From contig CAVRXH010000006.1 of assembly GCA_963725175.1 (NCBI GenBank), positions 930,001 to 994,000 of the forward strand: DNA of 64,000 nt, read 5' to 3'. The notes beneath the pieces were generated by a model, which was given only the letters and a program-made list of their open reading frames with translations, made no database searches and was not told the DNA's origin. The DNA is from DASUBV01 sp963725175. Its GTDB lineage: Bacteria; Actinomycetota; Actinomycetes; Streptosporangiales; Streptosporangiaceae. Shown piece by piece: positions 34,937-47,654 of the stretch (positions are counted from its first letter, which is position 1; every line of letters starts with the position of its first letter). The position numbers and the translations under genes are program-made.

Positions 34937-35212
34937 TCAGTCCTCGGTCTCGGGGGCGACGGGATGCTCCGCGGAGAGCATCCGCTCGCTGATCTCGCGC
35001 AGCGCGATGGACAGCGGCTTCTCCTGCACCCTGGTCTCGACCAGCGGCCCGACGTACTCCAGCAGGCCCTCGCCGAGCTGGGCGTAGTAGGCGTTGATCT
35101 GCCGGGCGCGCTTGGACGCCATGATCACCAGGCCGTACTTGCTGTCGACCACCTGGAGCAGGTCGTCGATGGGCGGGTTGATGATGCCCTCAGTGGACGG
35201 AGTCGCTGCCAC
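34937..35212 (-). CDS. rpoZ: RNA polymerase omega subunit
   Basis: Omega helps to assemble beta' into RNA polymerase. The 91-residue length is typical. Conserved segments include GIINPPIDDLLQVVDSKYGLVIMASKRARQINAYY and PLVETRVQEKPLSIALREISE. It starts with GTG, 31 bases after the likely gmk stop, and belongs to the mihF-gmk-rpoZ-coaBC-metK block that is conserved in actinobacteria. Confidence 0.95.
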   Translation of the reverse strand: MAATPSTEGIINPPIDDLLQVVDSKYGLVIMASKRARQINAYYAQLGEGLLEYVGPLVETRVQEKPLSIALREISERMLSAEHPVAPETED

Positions 35213-35242
35213 GTCTGCCTTCCGGTTCTGGATCGTGTGCCG

Positions 35243-35897
35243 TCAGCCGGGCACGCTCGCGCGTCCGGCCGGCCGGGCCATCATCAAGGCTACCAGCTGG
35301 CCGCACACGATCATCGACTGACGTGTTGACGAGGGTGATATCGAACTCGCCATCGGCGGCCAGCTCAAGCCGGGCAGCCGCCAGCCGCCGCTCGATGACC
35401 TGGGGAGACTCGGTCTCCCTGCTCGTCAGGCGGCGGACGAGCTCGTCCCAGGACGGCGGTGCCAGGAACACCAGAGTGCTCCTGGCATCGCCGCCCGGAC
35501 TTGCCGTGCGCCCTCGACGTCGATCTCCAGCAATGTCGCGATTCCGGCCTGGAGCTTCTCCGGTAACGGGCGCTCGCGGGGTGCCGTACTTATTCCCCGC
35601 GAAGCGTGCCCATTCGAGGAGCTTTCCGTCAGCGGCCATTACGTCAAAGTCATGTTCGCTGACGAAGAAATACTCCCGGCCGTCGATCTCGCCCGGCCTT
35701 GGTGGCCGGGTCGTGACCGACACTGATTGCCAAATCTGCGGCGCGAGACGCCGCAGTCTCGCGACTACCGTGCTCTTGCCGACGCCCGAGGGCCCCGACA
35801 GCACGGTCAGACTGGCAGGGCCTGAGGCGAGCCCGGCATGCCCGCGGGCAGTGCCCGGTACGGCTCCTGACACGCTGCCCTTGCCCCTGTCCTGCAA
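35243..35897 (-). CDS. gmk: guanylate kinase, frameshifted as sequenced
   Basis: Gmk phosphorylates GMP to GDP. The P-loop (GPSGVGKSTVVARL), VSVTTRPPRPGEIDGREYFFV and the later FLAPPSWDELVRRLTSR with ESPQVIERRLAAARLEL are in one frame. The middle segment (EKLQAGIATLLEIDVEGARQVRAAMPG) and the end (VCGQLVALMMARPAGRASVPG, stop at 35243) lie in another frame. Three single-base changes are needed: a gain near 35564, a loss near 35480 and a gain near 35310. The length, 655 bases, fits a net gain of one. The start is a TTG. Since gmk is normally essential, sequence errors are the best explanation. Confidence 0.82.
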
Positions 35898-35912
35898 AGT
35901 CCGCCGCTTCTG

Positions 35913-36230
35913 TCAGATGTCCTTGAACTCATTCTCCAGAGCCGTGCGCTGGTTGGCGCCGAGGCCGCGGACGCGCCGCGACTCGGCGATGCCGAGACGC
36001 TCCATGATCTGCTTCGCCCGGACCTTGCCGACGCCCGGCATGGACTCCAGCAGCGCAGACACCTTCATCTTACCGACGACGTCGTCGGTCTGACCCTCCT
36101 TAAGGACCTGGGGGAGAGTCGTCGAACCGTGCTTGAGCTCGTTCTTAACCTCCGCACGGTCTTTACGCGCCTTGGCCGCCTTCTCAAGCGCCGCCGCACG
36201 CTGCTCGGGAGTAAGTGGAGGAAGAGCCAC
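35913..36230 (-). CDS. mihF: integration host factor, actinobacterial type
   Basis: This nucleoid-associated DNA-binding protein (mIHF/sIHF) is specific to actinobacteria. The 105 residues are highly conserved: LTPEQRAAALEKAAKARKDRAEVK forms the long N-terminal helix, and MPGVGKVRAKQIMERLGIAESRRVRGLGANQR is the helix-two-turn-helix DNA-binding part. The GTG start has GAGGTGA upstream. It lies 15 bases before gmk. The 195 bases upstream (to pyrF) are AT-richer, with a minus-strand TAATAAT patch near 36350 that is a possible promoter. Confidence 0.97.
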   Translation of the reverse strand: MALPPLTPEQRAAALEKAAKARKDRAEVKNELKHGSTTLPQVLKEGQTDDVVGKMKVSALLESMPGVGKVRAKQIMERLGIAESRRVRGLGANQRTALENEFKDI

Positions 36231-36425
36231 GCTGAGGTCACCTCGGGTTTCGTATCGAAAAACTCGCTCCGCGAGGGGAAACTAGCGACTTCGGCCAGCA
36301 TCGGCAACGCGAACCCCCGTTTGTGTCGTCACAAATTGCCCATTATTACGTGACGTACATTCGACCAATAACTCAACGTAGTCGAACTAGTGCACAAGGA
36401 CCCGTTCAGCGCCGTCATCCGCCGG

Positions 36426-37136
36426 TCAGCGCCCTGCGACCTCCGCACGCCGCAGCGAGGCCGCGATGGCCGCCGCAGCCGCGCCCGGATCGGCGTTCCC
36501 GGTAATCGGGCGGCCGATCACGAGCAGGTCGGCACCGGCCCGCAGCGCCGCCTCCGGGGTGGCCACCCGGGCCTGGTCGTTGGCATCGGAGCCGGCCGGC
36601 CGGACGCCGGGAGTGATCAGGGTGATATCCGGGCCGACCTCGGCGCGCACGGCGGCGACCTCCTGCGGCGAGCACACCAGTCCCCCGGCGCCCGCCGACA
36701 CCGCGAGGACCGCCATCCGCCTGACGGCGTCGCTGACGGAGCCGGTGACGCCGAGCGCGGCGAGGTCCCCGCCGCCCAGCGAGGTGAGCACGGTCACGCC
36801 CACGATCGTGGTGGACTCCGGGGCGGCGTCCACGGCCGCCCTGATGGCCGCGGGACCCGCGGCGGCATGCACGGTCAGCAGCGCCGGGCGCAGCCGCGCC
36901 ACGGACGTCACGGCGCCCGCCACGGTCGCCGGGATGTCGTGCAGCTTCAGGTCGAGGAAAACCGCCACGGCGCTGGCGCCGCGGATGGAGGCGACCGCTT
37001 CAGGGCCGTACCGCAAGTACAGCTCCAGGCCGACCTTGACGGTACTGACGTGCGGGGTCACCAGGCTCGCCCACTGCGCCGCGGTATTCAGGCTCGGCGC
37101 GTCCAGCGCCACGGCGATCGGTGCCAGGCCGGTCAC
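36426..37136 (-). CDS. pyrF: orotidine 5'-phosphate decarboxylase
   Basis: PyrF makes UMP from OMP, the last step of the pathway. The 236 residues carry APIAVALDAPSL, the catalytic K-DxxxxD region FLDLKLHDIPATVAGA and the late TPGVRPAG plus VIGRPITGNADPGAAAA phosphate site. It belongs to the subfamily common in actinobacteria. The ATG overlaps the pyrD stop as ATGA; pyrF is the last gene of the pyr operon. Confidence 0.96.
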   Translation of the reverse strand: MTGLAPIAVALDAPSLNTAAQWASLVTPHVSTVKVGLELYLRYGPEAVASIRGASAVAVFLDLKLHDIPATVAGAVTSVARLRPALLTVHAAAGPAAIRAAVDAAPESTTIVGVTVLTSLGGGDLAALGVTGSVSDAVRRMAVLAVSAGAGGLVCSPQEVAAVRAEVGPDITLITPGVRPAGSDANDQARVATPEAALRAGADLLVIGRPITGNADPGAAAAAIAASLRRAEVAGR

Positions 37137-38123
37137 GTTTTCTCCATTCTTGGTCGCGCTACTCGCGCAGCCCGGTGAGGCGGCGGCGGGGCCGCGGCCC
37201 GCGGCTCGTGGGCGAGCCCGATCACGTCGGACAGCCGCTCGATGCCGCGCCGGGACAGTTCCTCGTCCAGCTCGCGCAGGATCCTGGCGCAGGCAGACGG
37301 GTCATGGAAGATGGCGGTCCCCACGCTCACCATCGACGCGCCGGCCAGGATCAGCTCCAGGGCATCCTGCCCGGTCTTCACCCCGCCCATGCCGATGATG
37401 GGCACGTCGGGCAGTGCCTCGCGGACCTGCCAGATGCACCGGACGGCCACCGGCCGGATCGCCGGGCCCGACAGCCCGCCGGTCAGCCCGGCCAGGGCCG
37501 GCCGCATGGTGTTGGTGTCGATGCTCATCCCGAGCAGGGTGTTGATCAGCGACAGGCCGTCGGCACCCGCCGACACGCAGGACTTGGCGATGGCCACGAT
37601 ATCGGTGACGTCCGGGGACAGCTTGGCGAAGACCGGGATGTCGTAGCGGGCGCGGGCGCGCACGGCCTCGATGACCGACGCCGACGCGGCGGGGTCGCAG
37701 GCGAACACCTGGCCCCGGTGCTCCACGTTCGGGCAGGAGATGTTGACCTCGATGGCGGTCACGCCGGCCGCGTCCGACAGCCGCCCGGCCAGGTCGGCGT
37801 ACTCGGCCACGGTGCTCGCCGGCGATGGACACCACCGCCCTGGCCCCGCGCGACAGCAGCCAGGGCAGGTCCCGCTGCAGGAACGCGTCGATGCCGGGTC
37901 CCTGCAGGCCGATGGAGTTGAGCATCCCGCTCGGCGTCTCCGCCATCCGGGGGGTCGGCCGCCCGGCCCGCGGCCCGAGCATCACCGACTTGGTGACGAT
38001 GGCGCCGATCTTGGAGACGTCGATGAACTGGGACAGCTCCCGGCCGGAACTGGCGCAGCCAGAGGCGGTCAGGACGGGGTTGGGCAGCTCGACATGACCA
38101 AGCCGGGTCCGCAGGTCCGTCAT
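37133..38123 (-). CDS. pyrD: dihydroorotate dehydrogenase (type 1B), frameshifted
   Basis: PyrD oxidises dihydroorotate to orotate, using FMN and the PyrK partner. The N-terminal part (MTDLRTRLGHVELPNPVLTA to LSRGARAVVSIAG) is in one frame. The rest (STVAEYADLAGRLSDAAGVTAIEVNISCPN, the catalytic Cys region KSCVSAGADGLSLINT, and GMGGVKTGQDALELILAGASMVSVGT) is in another. One extra G near 37818 joins them (ATC GCC GGC then AGC ACC GTG GCC); the length is 991 bases, as expected for a one-base gain. With the error repaired this is a normal type 1B enzyme of about 330 residues. Confidence 0.85.
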
Positions 38124-38159
38124 GCCGCCGCCGGTCCCCTAGCCGCGCCGCCGCCTCGC

Positions 38160-39145
38160 CTAGCCATGGTTCCGCCTCGCCGCGGGGCCGCCCGGCGACT
38201 TGGCGGCCTGCCCGTCGCGCCGCGGCCGCCCGCCGTGGGCCGGTGCCTCGCTGGCGGCGACCGCCCGCCTGGACCGCGGCTCCCAGCCAGGCGCGCCGAA
38301 CGCGTCGAACGGGATGGTGCCGACGTCGTCCCAGCGCACCTGCTCGCCGCGGAACACCGGGCCGTCCACGCAGGAACGGACCATCCGGGTGATCCCGTCG
38401 CTGCCGGTGACCGGCAGCACGCAGGTCATGCAGACACCGACCCCGCAGGCCATCGCCTCCTCGACGCAGGCCTGGACCGGGATGTCATACCGTCCGGCCA
38501 GCGCGGTGACCTGCCGCAGCATGGGCATCGGCCCGCAGGCGTAGATGACGTCGGTGCGCGCCTCGTGGATCACCTGGCCGAGCATGTCGGTGACCAGGCC
38601 GCGGACGCCGAGCGAGCCGTCCTCGGTGGTGATGGTCGCGGTCCGCCCGGTCCGCCTGGCGGTCAGCGCGCCGAACACCTTGTCCCCGCTGGCCGCGCCG
38701 ATCAGGAAGTCCACCGTGCAGCGCCGCTCGCGCAGCCGGCTGGCCAGCGCGAACAGCGGGGCGCTGCCGTAGCCGCCGCCGACCAGCAGGCAGCTCGCCG
38801 GGTCCCTGGGCACCGGGAACGGCCGGCCCAGCGGCCCGGTGACGTCCAGCACGTCCCGGCCGCGCCGCTCGGCCAGCCACTGGGTGCCCCGGCCGTGCAC
38901 GGCGAAGACGAACTCGACGGTGCCGCCGTGATCGGACCGCACGTCGTGGATGGAGAACGCGCGGCGCAGCAGCATGGAGGTGTCATCGCCGCCGACGGCC
39001 ACCGCGATGAACTGGCCGGGCCGGAACCGCGCGGCGATGCCCGGCGCCACGATGGTCATCGCGTAGTAGGCGTCGACCCGGCGCACGGTCAGCACGGTCC
39101 CGCGCACCTGCACGGGCCCGGCCTGGACCTCTGCCTCGCTGTGAC

Positions 39146-39149
<4 letters not shown>
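38160..39149 (-). CDS. pyrK: dihydroorotate dehydrogenase electron transfer subunit
   Basis: PyrK passes electrons from dihydroorotate dehydrogenase to NAD through FAD and a [2Fe-2S] cluster. It has a ferredoxin-reductase-like FAD domain (RPGQFIAVAVGGDDTSMLLRRAFSIHD), an NAD domain (LLVGGGYGSAPLFALASRL and YACGPMPMLRQV) and the four cluster cysteines in CVEEAMACGVGVCMTCVLPV and a later Cys. At 329 residues it is longer than the usual 260-280, owing to a basic, Gly/Pro-rich C-terminal tail. The start overlaps carB by 4 bases; pyrD follows by 36 bases. Confidence 0.94.
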
Positions 39150-42461
<3,312 letters not shown>

Positions 42462-42478
<17 letters not shown>

Positions 42479-43687
42479 GACCGGCCTCCATCAGGTCGCA
42501 GAACCGGTCAAACAGGCCCGTCGCATCGTGCGGGCCCGGCGCCGCCTCGGGGTGATACTGCACCGCGAAGGCCGGGGCGTCCAGCAGCCGCAGCCCTTCC
42601 AGCACGCCGTCGTTCAGGTTCACGTGGGTCACCTCGGCCTCGCCGAACGCGGTCGGGAACCTGGCCGGCGCCCGGGCGGCGCCCGGCTCCCAGGCCGGGC
42701 CGTTCCGGCCGTCCGGGGCGCCGCCGTGTCCGGGCATGGCCACCGCGAACCCGTGGTTGTGGCTGGTGATCTGCACCTGCCCGGTGGCCAGGTCGGCGAC
42801 GGGCTGGTTGACACCACGATGGCCGAACGTCAGCTTGTAGGTCTCAAGCCCGAGCGCCCGGCCGAGCACCTGGCTGCCCAGGCAGATGCCGAACACCGGC
42901 AGCCCGGCGGACAGCACGCCGCGCATCGCCTCCACCGCGTAGCCCAGCGCCGCCGGGTCGCCGGGGCCGTTGGCGAAGAACACCCCGTCGGGCGACACCG
43001 CCGCGATCTCCTGCGCGGTCGTGGTGGCGGGCAGCACGTGCACCTCGCAGCCCAGTCGGGCCATATAGCGCGGCGTGGCCGTCTTGATGCCCAGGTCCAC
43101 CGCGGCCACCCGGAACCGGACGGGGGTGCCCTCGGGCGGGCTGACCACGTACGGCTGCTCGGTGCTGACCACCCGGGCCAGGTCAGCGCCGGTCATCTGC
43201 GGGCTGGCCAGCACCCGCTCCAGCAGCGCGTCCGGGTCCCGCTCGGTGGTGCTGATCCCGGCCCGCATCGCGCCGGAGTCGCGCAGGTGCCGGGTCAGCA
43301 TCCTGGTGCCCACCGTGGCGATGCCCGGCACGCCCTGCCTGGCCAGCTCCTCGTGCAGGCTGCGCCGTGCCCGCCAGCTCGACACCAGCCGGGCGGGCTC
43401 GCGCACCACGTAGCCGCTGACCCAGACCCGGCGCGACTCGTCGTCCTCGTCGTTGATGCCGGTGTTTCCGATGTGCGGCGCGGTCATCGCGACGATCTGG
43501 CCGGCAGTACGACGGGTCGGTCAGGGTCTCCTGGTAGCCCGTCATGCCGGTGTTGAACACCATCTCGCCGAAGCTCTCCCCGGCCGCGCCGAAGCCGGTG
43601 CCGGCGAAGGTGGTGCCGTCCTCAAGGACCAGGAGCGCCCGGCTGCCCGGCCTGCGCTGGCTGCCCGGCTTGCGCAGGCGCGGTCAC
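42462..43687 (-). CDS. carA: carbamoyl phosphate synthase small subunit, frameshifted
   Basis: CarA is the glutaminase that feeds ammonia to CarB. Most of it (from 43487, MTAPHIGNTGINDEDDESRRV, to the end) is one frame, with the catalytic GICLGSQVLG Cys and the QYHPEAAPGPHD His/Glu. Two upstream frame changes are needed: near 43505 (SYC|GQIVAM) and near 43630, joining the GTG-started leader to RALLVLEDGTTFAGTGF. The GTG at 43687 overlaps the pyrC stop as GTGA, as in the rest of the operon. The length is 1226 bases, as expected for two gained bases. The usual GICLGHQ is GICLGSQ here. Confidence 0.85.
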
Positions 43688-45058
43688 CGGGCCAGCTTCC
43701 CGTCGAGCACGGTCGGCGTGCCGCGCAGGAACGTCGCGACCACCTTGCCGGGCAGGGTCATCCCGGCGAACGGCGAGTTGCGGCTGCGCGAGGCGTGCCC
43801 GGCCGGGTCTACCACCTCGCGCGGCGCCGGGTCATAGAGCACCAGGTTTGCCGGGGAGCCCGCGGTCAGCGGGCCGCCGTGCCGCGGCGCGGCGGCGCCG
43901 TCCAGCCGGCCGATGGCGGCCGGCCTGGCCGACATCCGGTCCGCCACGCCGTCCCAGCCCAGCCGCCCGGTGCCCACCATCGCCTCCTGCACCGCGCGCA
44001 GCGCCGTCTCCAGCCCGGTCATCCCGAAGGCCGCGGCCTGCCACTCGGTCTCCTTGTCCTCCATCGCGTGCGGCGCGTGGTCGGTGGCCACGCAGTCGAT
44101 GGTGCCGTCGGCCAGTCCCTCCCGCAGCGCCGTGATGTCGGCGGCGGTGCGCAGCGGCGGGTTGACCTTGAATACCGGGTCGTAGCCGGCCGCCAGGTCG
44201 TCGGTGAGCAGCAGGTGATGCGGGGTCACCTCGGCGGTGACCTGCCAGCCCTTGGACTTGGCCCACCGGATGATCTCCACGGACCCGGCCGTGGACACGT
44301 GGCAGACGTGCAGCGCCGCGCCGACGTGCGCGGCCAGCAGGCAGTCCCTGGCGATGATCGCCTCCTCGGCGACCGCCGGCCAGCCGGCCAGGCCCAGCCT
44401 GGCGGACATCTCACCCTCGTTGAGCTGGGCGCCGTCGGTCAGCCTGGGCTCCTGAGCATGCTGGGCGATGACCCCGCCGAACGCCTTGACGTACTCCAGC
44501 GCCCGGCGCATCAGCACCGCGTCCGACACGCACTTGCCGTCATCGGAGAAGACGCGGACCCTGGCCGCCGAGTCGGCCATCGCGCCCAGCTCGGCCAGCC
44601 GGCTGCCCGCCAGCCCGGTGGTGACCGCGCCGACCGGGCGCACGTCACAGCGCCCGGCCTGGCGGCCGAGCCGCCAGATCTGCTCGACCACGCCGGCCGT
44701 GTCGGCGACCGGGTCGGTGTTGGCCATCGCGTGCACGGCGGTGTAGCCGCCCAGGGCGGCGGCCGCGGTGCCGCTTTCCACGGTCTCGGCGTCCTCCCGG
44801 CCGGGCTCGCGCAGGTGCGTGTGCAGGTCGACCAGGCCCGGCAGGCCGATCAGGCCGGTGGCGTCCAGCGGCTGCGCGCCGGGCGGCGCGGTGACCGAGC
44901 CGGCCGGCCCGGCCTCGGTGATGATGCCGTCCGCCAGCAGCAGGTCGGCGGGCTCGCCGCCGAGCAGGCCGGGCGCCCCTGATCAGCCAGGGCGGGGCTG
45001 ACCCGCCCGTGCTCCGTTTGCTCGTGCTCAGCTCGCCCGTGGTTGGCCCGCCGGTCAT
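43684..45058 (-). CDS. pyrC: dihydroorotase, frameshifted
   Basis: PyrC cyclises carbamoyl aspartate to dihydroorotate. The main frame has the metal site GLVDLHTHLREPGREDAETVESGT, HAMANTDPVADT, the middle CHVSTAGS and TAEVTPHHLLLTDD, and VATDHAPHAMEDKE. The start is the ATG at 45058, which overlaps the pyrB stop (ATGA) and gives PPWLIRGARP; the rest, LGGEPADLLLADGIITEAG, is one frame over. One extra G near 44965 joins them; the length is 1375 bases, as expected for a one-base gain. Apart from this the gene is a normal type I dihydroorotase with all metal ligands. Confidence 0.87.
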
Positions 45059-45978
45059 GCCCGTGCCTCCGATCCGCCCAGCAGCAGGTACAGGACAGCC
45101 ATCCGCACGCTGACGCCGTTGCTCACTTGCTCCACGATGGCCGAGCGCACCGAGTCGGCTACGTCGGCGGAGATCTCCACGCCCCGGTTCATCGGGCCTG
45201 GGTGCATCACGATGGCGTGCTCCTGAAGCGCCGCCATCCGCCCGGCATCCAGCCCGTACCTGCGGCTGTACTCGCGGACGGTCGGGAAGTACGCGGCGTT
45301 CATCCGCTCCTGCTGGACCCGCAGCATCATCACCACGTCCGCCTTGGGCAGCGCGGCGTCCAGGTCATAGCTGACCTCGCACGGCCAGGCGGGCACGGCC
45401 AGCGGCAGCAGCGTGGGCGGGGCCACCACGGTGACCTCCGCGCCCAGGGTGTGCAGCAGCCAGATGTTGGACCTGGCCACCTGGCTGTGCAGCACGTCGC
45501 CGACGATCGCGACCCGCAGTCCGTCCAGCCGGCCCAGCCGCCGGCGCATCGTGTAGGCGTCAAGCAGGGCCTGGGTGGGGTGCTCGTGCGCGCCGTCCCC
45601 CGCGTTGACCACGCTGCCGGCCACCCAGCCGGCCAGCCGGTGCGGCGCGCCGGCGGCCGGGTGCCTGACGACGACCGCGTCGGCGCCCATCGCCTCCAGG
45701 GTCAGCGCGGTGTCCTTGAGGCTGTCCCCCGTGGCCACGCTGGAACCGCGGGCGGAGAAGTTGATCACGTCGGCGGACAGCCGCTTCGCGGCGGCCTCGA
45801 ACGAGATCCTGGTCCTGGTGGAGTCCTCGTAGAACAGGTTCACGACGGTCCGGCCGCGCAGCGTGGGCAGCTTCCTGATCGGCCGCTCGGCCACCTGCGA
45901 CAGCTCGCGGGCGGTGTCCAGGATCAGCAGGGCATCGTCCCGGCTCAGGTCGGCCGTGGAGATGAGATGCCGGTTCAC
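45055..45978 (-). CDS. pyrB: aspartate carbamoyltransferase, catalytic chain
   Basis: PyrB joins carbamoyl phosphate and aspartate, the committed step of pyrimidine synthesis. The 307 residues have the carbamoyl-phosphate site FYEDSTRTRISFEAAAKRL, the GDGAHEHPTQALLDAYTMRR segment, and VMMLRVQQERMNAAYFPTVREYSRRYGLD followed by HPGPMNRGVEI. It overlaps pyrR (ATGA) and pyrC (ATGA) by 4 bases each. Confidence 0.97.
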   Translation of the reverse strand: MNRHLISTADLSRDDALLILDTARELSQVAERPIRKLPTLRGRTVVNLFYEDSTRTRISFEAAAKRLSADVINFSARGSSVATGDSLKDTALTLEAMGADAVVVRHPAAGAPHRLAGWVAGSVVNAGDGAHEHPTQALLDAYTMRRRLGRLDGLRVAIVGDVLHSQVARSNIWLLHTLGAEVTVVAPPTLLPLAVPAWPCEVSYDLDAALPKADVVMMLRVQQERMNAAYFPTVREYSRRYGLDAGRMAALQEHAIVMHPGPMNRGVEISADVADSVRSAIVEQVSNGVSVRMAVLYLLLGGSEARA

Positions 45979-46580
45979 CGGGCCGCCCGGTCGCTGAGCA
46001 GGACCGCGTCCACGCCGTCGATCTCCTCCAGCAGCACCCGTACCGTCTCGCGCTGCGAGGTGGGGAGGTTCTTGCCGACGTAGTCGGCCCGCACCGGCAG
46101 CTCGCGGTGACCCCGGTCGACCAGCACCGCGAGCTGCACGGCCCGCGGGCGGCCCAGGTCGTTCAGCGCGTCAAGGGCGGCGCGCACCGTGCGGCCTGAA
46201 TACAGGACGTCGTCCACCAGGACCACGGTCTTGCCGTCGATCCCGGTCGCGGGCACGTCGGTGTGGCCGAGTGCCCTGGCTGGCCGCAGCCGCAGGTCGT
46301 CGCGGTACATGGTGATGTCCAGGGAGCCGGCCGGAACCTGGCCGTGCCGCGTCCCGTCCTCGGCCCGGTTCTCGTCGGCCCGGTCCTCGACCTGGCGCAG
46401 CCGATCGGCGAGCCGGTGCGCCAGCGACACTCCCCTGGTCGGGATGCCGAGCAGGACGACGTTCGAGCCGCCGTCGGTACGTTCGAGAATCTCGTGCGCG
46501 ATCCGGGTCAGCGCCCGGCGAATCTCCGCGCTGCCCAGGACGGTCTTGCCGTCCGGCGGCACCTGGCCGAGGGCATGCAT
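45975..46580 (-). CDS. pyrR: PyrR pyrimidine regulator / uracil phosphoribosyltransferase
   Basis: PyrR binds pyr mRNA when UMP/UTP is high and has weak uracil phosphoribosyltransferase activity. The 201 residues contain the PRPP loop VLVDDVLYSGRTVRAALDALND and RPRAVQLAVLVDRGHRELPVRADYVGKNLPTSQRETV. It carries an insert, EDRADENRAEDGTRHGQ, not usual in the family. It is the first gene of the pyr operon; a PyrR-loop-like sequence lies 20-37 bases upstream of the ATG. Confidence 0.95.
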   Translation of the reverse strand: MHALGQVPPDGKTVLGSAEIRRALTRIAHEILERTDGGSNVVLLGIPTRGVSLAHRLADRLRQVEDRADENRAEDGTRHGQVPAGSLDITMYRDDLRLRPARALGHTDVPATGIDGKTVVLVDDVLYSGRTVRAALDALNDLGRPRAVQLAVLVDRGHRELPVRADYVGKNLPTSQRETVRVLLEEIDGVDAVLLSDRAAR

Positions 46581-46599
46581 GAGCCTACGGACCCCCTTT

Positions 46600-46617
46600 C
46601 CCGCCTCACAGGACGGG
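46600..46617 (-). promoter_or_regulatory. pyrR: PyrR-binding loop in the pyr leader
   Basis: On the minus strand, CCCGTCCTGTGAGGCGGG contains TCCTGTGAGGC, which fits the known PyrR-loop consensus UCCNGNGAGGY, closed by a CCCG/CGGG stem. It ends 20 bases before the pyrR ATG, with a G-rich stretch (AAAGGGGG) between, so bound PyrR could block ribosome entry. Translational control by PyrR is known for mycobacterial pyr genes; here it is inferred. Confidence 0.75.
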
Positions 46618-46762
46618 CCTTAAAGGAGACTCTGACGGTGCCAAGTTACCAGTTCAGACCCGGCCAACAGCGGCAGGCCACGCAGACGTGACCGCGATCA
46701 CCATCGCGGTATTACCCGACATCACCCCGTTCGGCGGGTCAGGGTGCACAACGAGTGACAGT

Positions 46763-46780
46763 GTGTGATCTCGGTCACAC
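46763..46780. promoter_or_regulatory. CRP/FNR-type binding site
   Basis: GTGTGA-TCTCGG-TCACAC is a perfect 6-base palindrome that contains the textbook TGTGA-N6-TCACA CRP core (46764-46779). It lies in the 452-base gap between divergent pyrR (start 46580) and bldD (start 47033). The position, about 180 bases from pyrR and 250 from bldD, would suit upstream control of either. The rest of the gap shows no protein-like frame. Confidence 0.7.
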
Positions 46781-46950
46781 GATGCGCTGTTTTATAGGGA
46801 TACACGGCTTTCATACGGCCGCCCGGACCGGGCTCGCGAGGTCCGGAATCGCCGGCGTGGACGGCGATCCCGGAGGCGTCAGGGGCAGCTGAGGTGATCG
46901 CGTTAGGATGCGGCGACGCGCGTAAGTTCATCCGCTTTTTGGCATTCGGC

Positions 46951-46979
46951 TTGACCTTGTGCGCCCGGCGGCCTACCGT
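46951..46979 (+). promoter_or_regulatory. bldD: bldD promoter
   Basis: TTGACC (46951-46956) and TACCGT (46974-46979) are -35 and -10 elements with a 17-base spacer, close to the actinobacterial housekeeping-sigma consensus. The start of transcription would be near 46986, about 45 bases before the bldD ATG. Confidence 0.6.
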
Positions 46980-46992
46980 CACTGTGCGTAAC
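46978..46992 (+). promoter_or_regulatory. bldD: BldD box (autoregulatory)
   Basis: GTCACTGTGCGTAAC matches the BldD consensus NTNACNC(A/T)GNGTNAN at all fixed positions but one. It overlaps the -10 element and start site of the predicted bldD promoter, where BldD is known to repress its own gene in Streptomyces. Confidence 0.68.
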
Positions 46993-47032
46993 CACTACTG
47001 TCAGCAACCACCAGGCCAGGGGGCCGAGCACC

Positions 47033-47527
47033 ATGCCATCTGATTACGCCAAGACTCTCGGCTCCAGGCTGCGGGCCATCAGGACGCAGCAGGGTCTCTC
47101 GCTGCACGGCGTCGAGGAGAAGTCGCGCGGCCGGTGGAAGGCAGTTGTCGTCGGGTCCTACGAGCGCGGCGACCGGTCGGTCACCGTGCAGAAGCTTGCC
47201 GAGCTTGCCGAGTTCTACGGGGTGCCCGTGTCTGAGCTGCTTCCCGGCGACGTGCTGCCCACGCTGCTAGCGCCATCGCCCAAGCTTGTGATCGACCTGG
47301 AGCGGATGGCCCAGCTCCCCAAGGAGAAGGCTGGCCCGCTCGCCCGCTACGTAGCTACCATCCAGAGCCAGCGCGGCGACTACAACGGCCGGGTGCTGTC
47401 CATCCGCCAGGAGGACCTGCGCTCGCTGGCCGTTATCTACGACCGCACCCCCGGCGACCTCACCGAGGAACTGATCAGCTGGGGCATCCTCGACGCCGAC
47501 GCCCGCGGCGCCATCGACACTTTCTAG
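47033..47527 (+). CDS. bldD: BldD developmental regulator, c-di-GMP-binding
   Basis: BldD represses sporulation genes while bound to tetrameric c-di-GMP. The 164-residue protein has an N-terminal HTH_3 domain (about 1-80: LGSRLRAIRTQQGLSLHGVEEKSRGRWKAVVVGSYERGDRSVTVQKLAELAEFYGVPVSELL) and a C-terminal domain with the c-di-GMP motif RGD (114-116), eight residues, then RQED (125-128), as in the Streptomyces protein. The ATG follows AGGGGG. It implies a life cycle with aerial growth or sporulation. A BldD box overlaps its promoter. Confidence 0.97.
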   Translation: MPSDYAKTLGSRLRAIRTQQGLSLHGVEEKSRGRWKAVVVGSYERGDRSVTVQKLAELAEFYGVPVSELLPGDVLPTLLAPSPKLVIDLERMAQLPKEKAGPLARYVATIQSQRGDYNGRVLSIRQEDLRSLAVIYDRTPGDLTEELISWGILDADARGAIDTF

Positions 47528-47654
47528 CAGGCGGCCCCGCCCGGGCAGCCGCTCCGCTCCGTGCGGCTGCCCGGGCCGCCCGGCCGTCGTCGCTGCCGGT
47601 GAAGCCCGCTGAGATACGCTTGCATCGCTTTGCGCTACCGCGAGCTGAGGAGGT

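Noticed and set aside
46722..46982. Minus-strand 86-codon frame in the pyrR-bldD gap
   Set aside because: Overlaps the CRP site and bldD promoter, shows no ribosome-binding site, and has a composition unlike its neighbours.
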